A stretch of 64,000 nucleotides of DNA, from contig CAUYUJ010019356.1 in the NCBI GenBank assembly GCA_963575745.1, forward strand, positions 1 to 64,000, read 5' to 3'. Made by a program: the position numbers and the translations under genes. The notes under the pieces were generated by a model. That model did no database searches. It saw nothing but the letters and a program-made list of their open reading frames with translations, and was not told the origin of the DNA. The DNA comes from Prorocentrum cordatum (taxonomy: Eukaryota > Sar > Dinophyceae > Prorocentrales > Prorocentraceae). This document shows, piece after piece, positions 63,462 to 64,000 of this stretch (position 1 is the first letter of the stretch; every line of letters starts with the position of its first letter).

Positions 63462-64000
63462 ATGGCTCTCGTGAATGCCCCGCCGCCTGCACTGCCTGCT
63501 GGCGCGGCGGCCGACGCACCTGGCCAGGCCTGGGAGCGAGATCGGCGGCGCACGACGGGACTGGTCACAGGTGAGGTCGCGATGGGGGATCGGGGCACTG
63601 ACGATGACATCGCCCCCGTCGAAGTCCAGCGCGCAGCGCCCGTCCAGCCCGTCGCGCCGCAGGCCGCCCCGAGCCCTCCTACAGACCCAGCACAGCTAGG
63701 GCTGGCGCAGTATATCATCGGGGCCCTCAACCAGTCGATGGGAGTGAAGTTGGACGGGCTGCAGACCCGCGTCGACTCCCTGCAGCGCATTTCAGAGGCT
63801 AGCAGCCGCGACGTCTCCGCGGCGCAGGCCAGATTGAGGGCGCAGGAGGTCCGACTGGAGGCTCTCGAGGCGAGCCGTTCTCCTGCGAGTTCGGTCGGAC
63901 CAAGAGCGGGCTTGGGATCTGCTTCCCATGTGAGCGGCCAGCCTGGTCCGTGGGGCGCGTACCTGGATCAGCAGCGCGCTGGCGGGATGCCGCCGCCGAC
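63462..64000 (+). CDS. Element H: N-terminal coiled-coil protein, open at the window end
   Basis: The frame opens at an ATG (first Met after an in-frame TGA at 63,396-63,398) and has no stop in the remaining 179 codons. It starts MALVNAPPPALPAGAAADAP, then an Ala/Pro-rich stretch (QRAAPVQPVAPQAAPSPPTD) and a helix AQYIIGALNQSMGVKLDGLQ leading into a coiled coil, TRVDSLQRISEASSRDVSAA and QARLRAQEVRLEALEAS. The end is Gly/Pro-rich. It lies 123 bases after a spliced-leader relic, like the coiled-coil protein of element F. By position and pattern it is probably the start of a LINE first-protein region, apparently undamaged within the window. A host gene copied from a trans-spliced mRNA is the alternative. 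Confidence 0.6.
   Translation, partial: MALVNAPPPALPAGAAADAPGQAWERDRRRTTGLVTGEVAMGDRGTDDDIAPVEVQRAAPVQPVAPQAAPSPPTDPAQLGLAQYIIGALNQSMGVKLDGLQTRVDSLQRISEASSRDVSAAQARLRAQEVRLEALEASRSPASSVGPRAGLGSASHVSGQPGPWGAYLDQQRAGGMPPP

Overview
This window looks like dinoflagellate nuclear DNA. Three places carry relics of the 22-nt dinoflagellate spliced leader (SL), two of them as head-to-tail pairs. The only recognisable proteins are decayed LINE-type retroelement proteins, and the rest is mostly long simple and complex repeats. The style resembles Prorocentrum or Symbiodinium-like genomes, but the genus is an inference. I found no host gene, rRNA or tRNA. A run of 100 N at 52,390-52,489 is an assembly gap.

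Layout. 0.1-6.2 kb (+) holds retroelement A, almost full length, read in several frames: RanBP2-type zinc finger, coiled coil, endonuclease (EN), reverse transcriptase (RT), CCHC knuckle, RNase H, two zinc ribbons. 6.4-7.6 kb (-) is the RNase H and zinc-ribbon tail of a similar element (G), tail to tail with A across a GGA microsatellite. 7.7-10.9 kb is a composite array of CTTGGGG-type minisatellite with conserved end modules. 10.9-14.4 kb (-) is element B, from a tandem SL relic through zinc finger, coiled coil and EN to the start of RT; B and G are probably one element split by the array. 16.4-17.25 kb and 54.26-55.25 kb are two near-identical copies of another CTTGGGG element with inverted-repeat ends. 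17.3-22.2 kb (-) is element C, 26.8-30.3 kb (+) element E, 37.7-39.4 kb (-) element D; these are three further LINE lineages, all broken by frameshifts and stops.

30-37.6 kb and 39.5-49.5 kb are gene-free: a degenerate GGATTCC repeat, several satellites (about 40, 52, 77 and 79 bp units), a GGGACAGTGGTG minisatellite bracketed by inverted GGTTCGAACC units, CATA tetranucleotides, and CTTGGGG arrays in both orientations. 49.5-51.0 kb is element F, the SL-headed 5' part of another retroelement, sitting inside an inverted pair of CTTGGGG segments. 52.8-53.2 kb is an 84-bp satellite. 56.1-58.7 kb is a complete-looking 2.57-kb CTTGGGG composite element with both ends. 58.7-63.3 kb is a modular tandem of blocks rich in GCGCGCGC and GTC triplets. 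At 63.3 kb a third SL relic leads into an open reading frame (element H) that runs off the window end.

How it fits together: retroelements supply all the coding signal. The SL relics show that some were copied from trans-spliced transcripts, twice over for B and F. Microsatellites and CTTGGGG elements separate and interrupt them. Most long open frames in the CTTGGGG, GGA, GTC and CATA tracts are low-complexity artefacts and are not annotated as genes.
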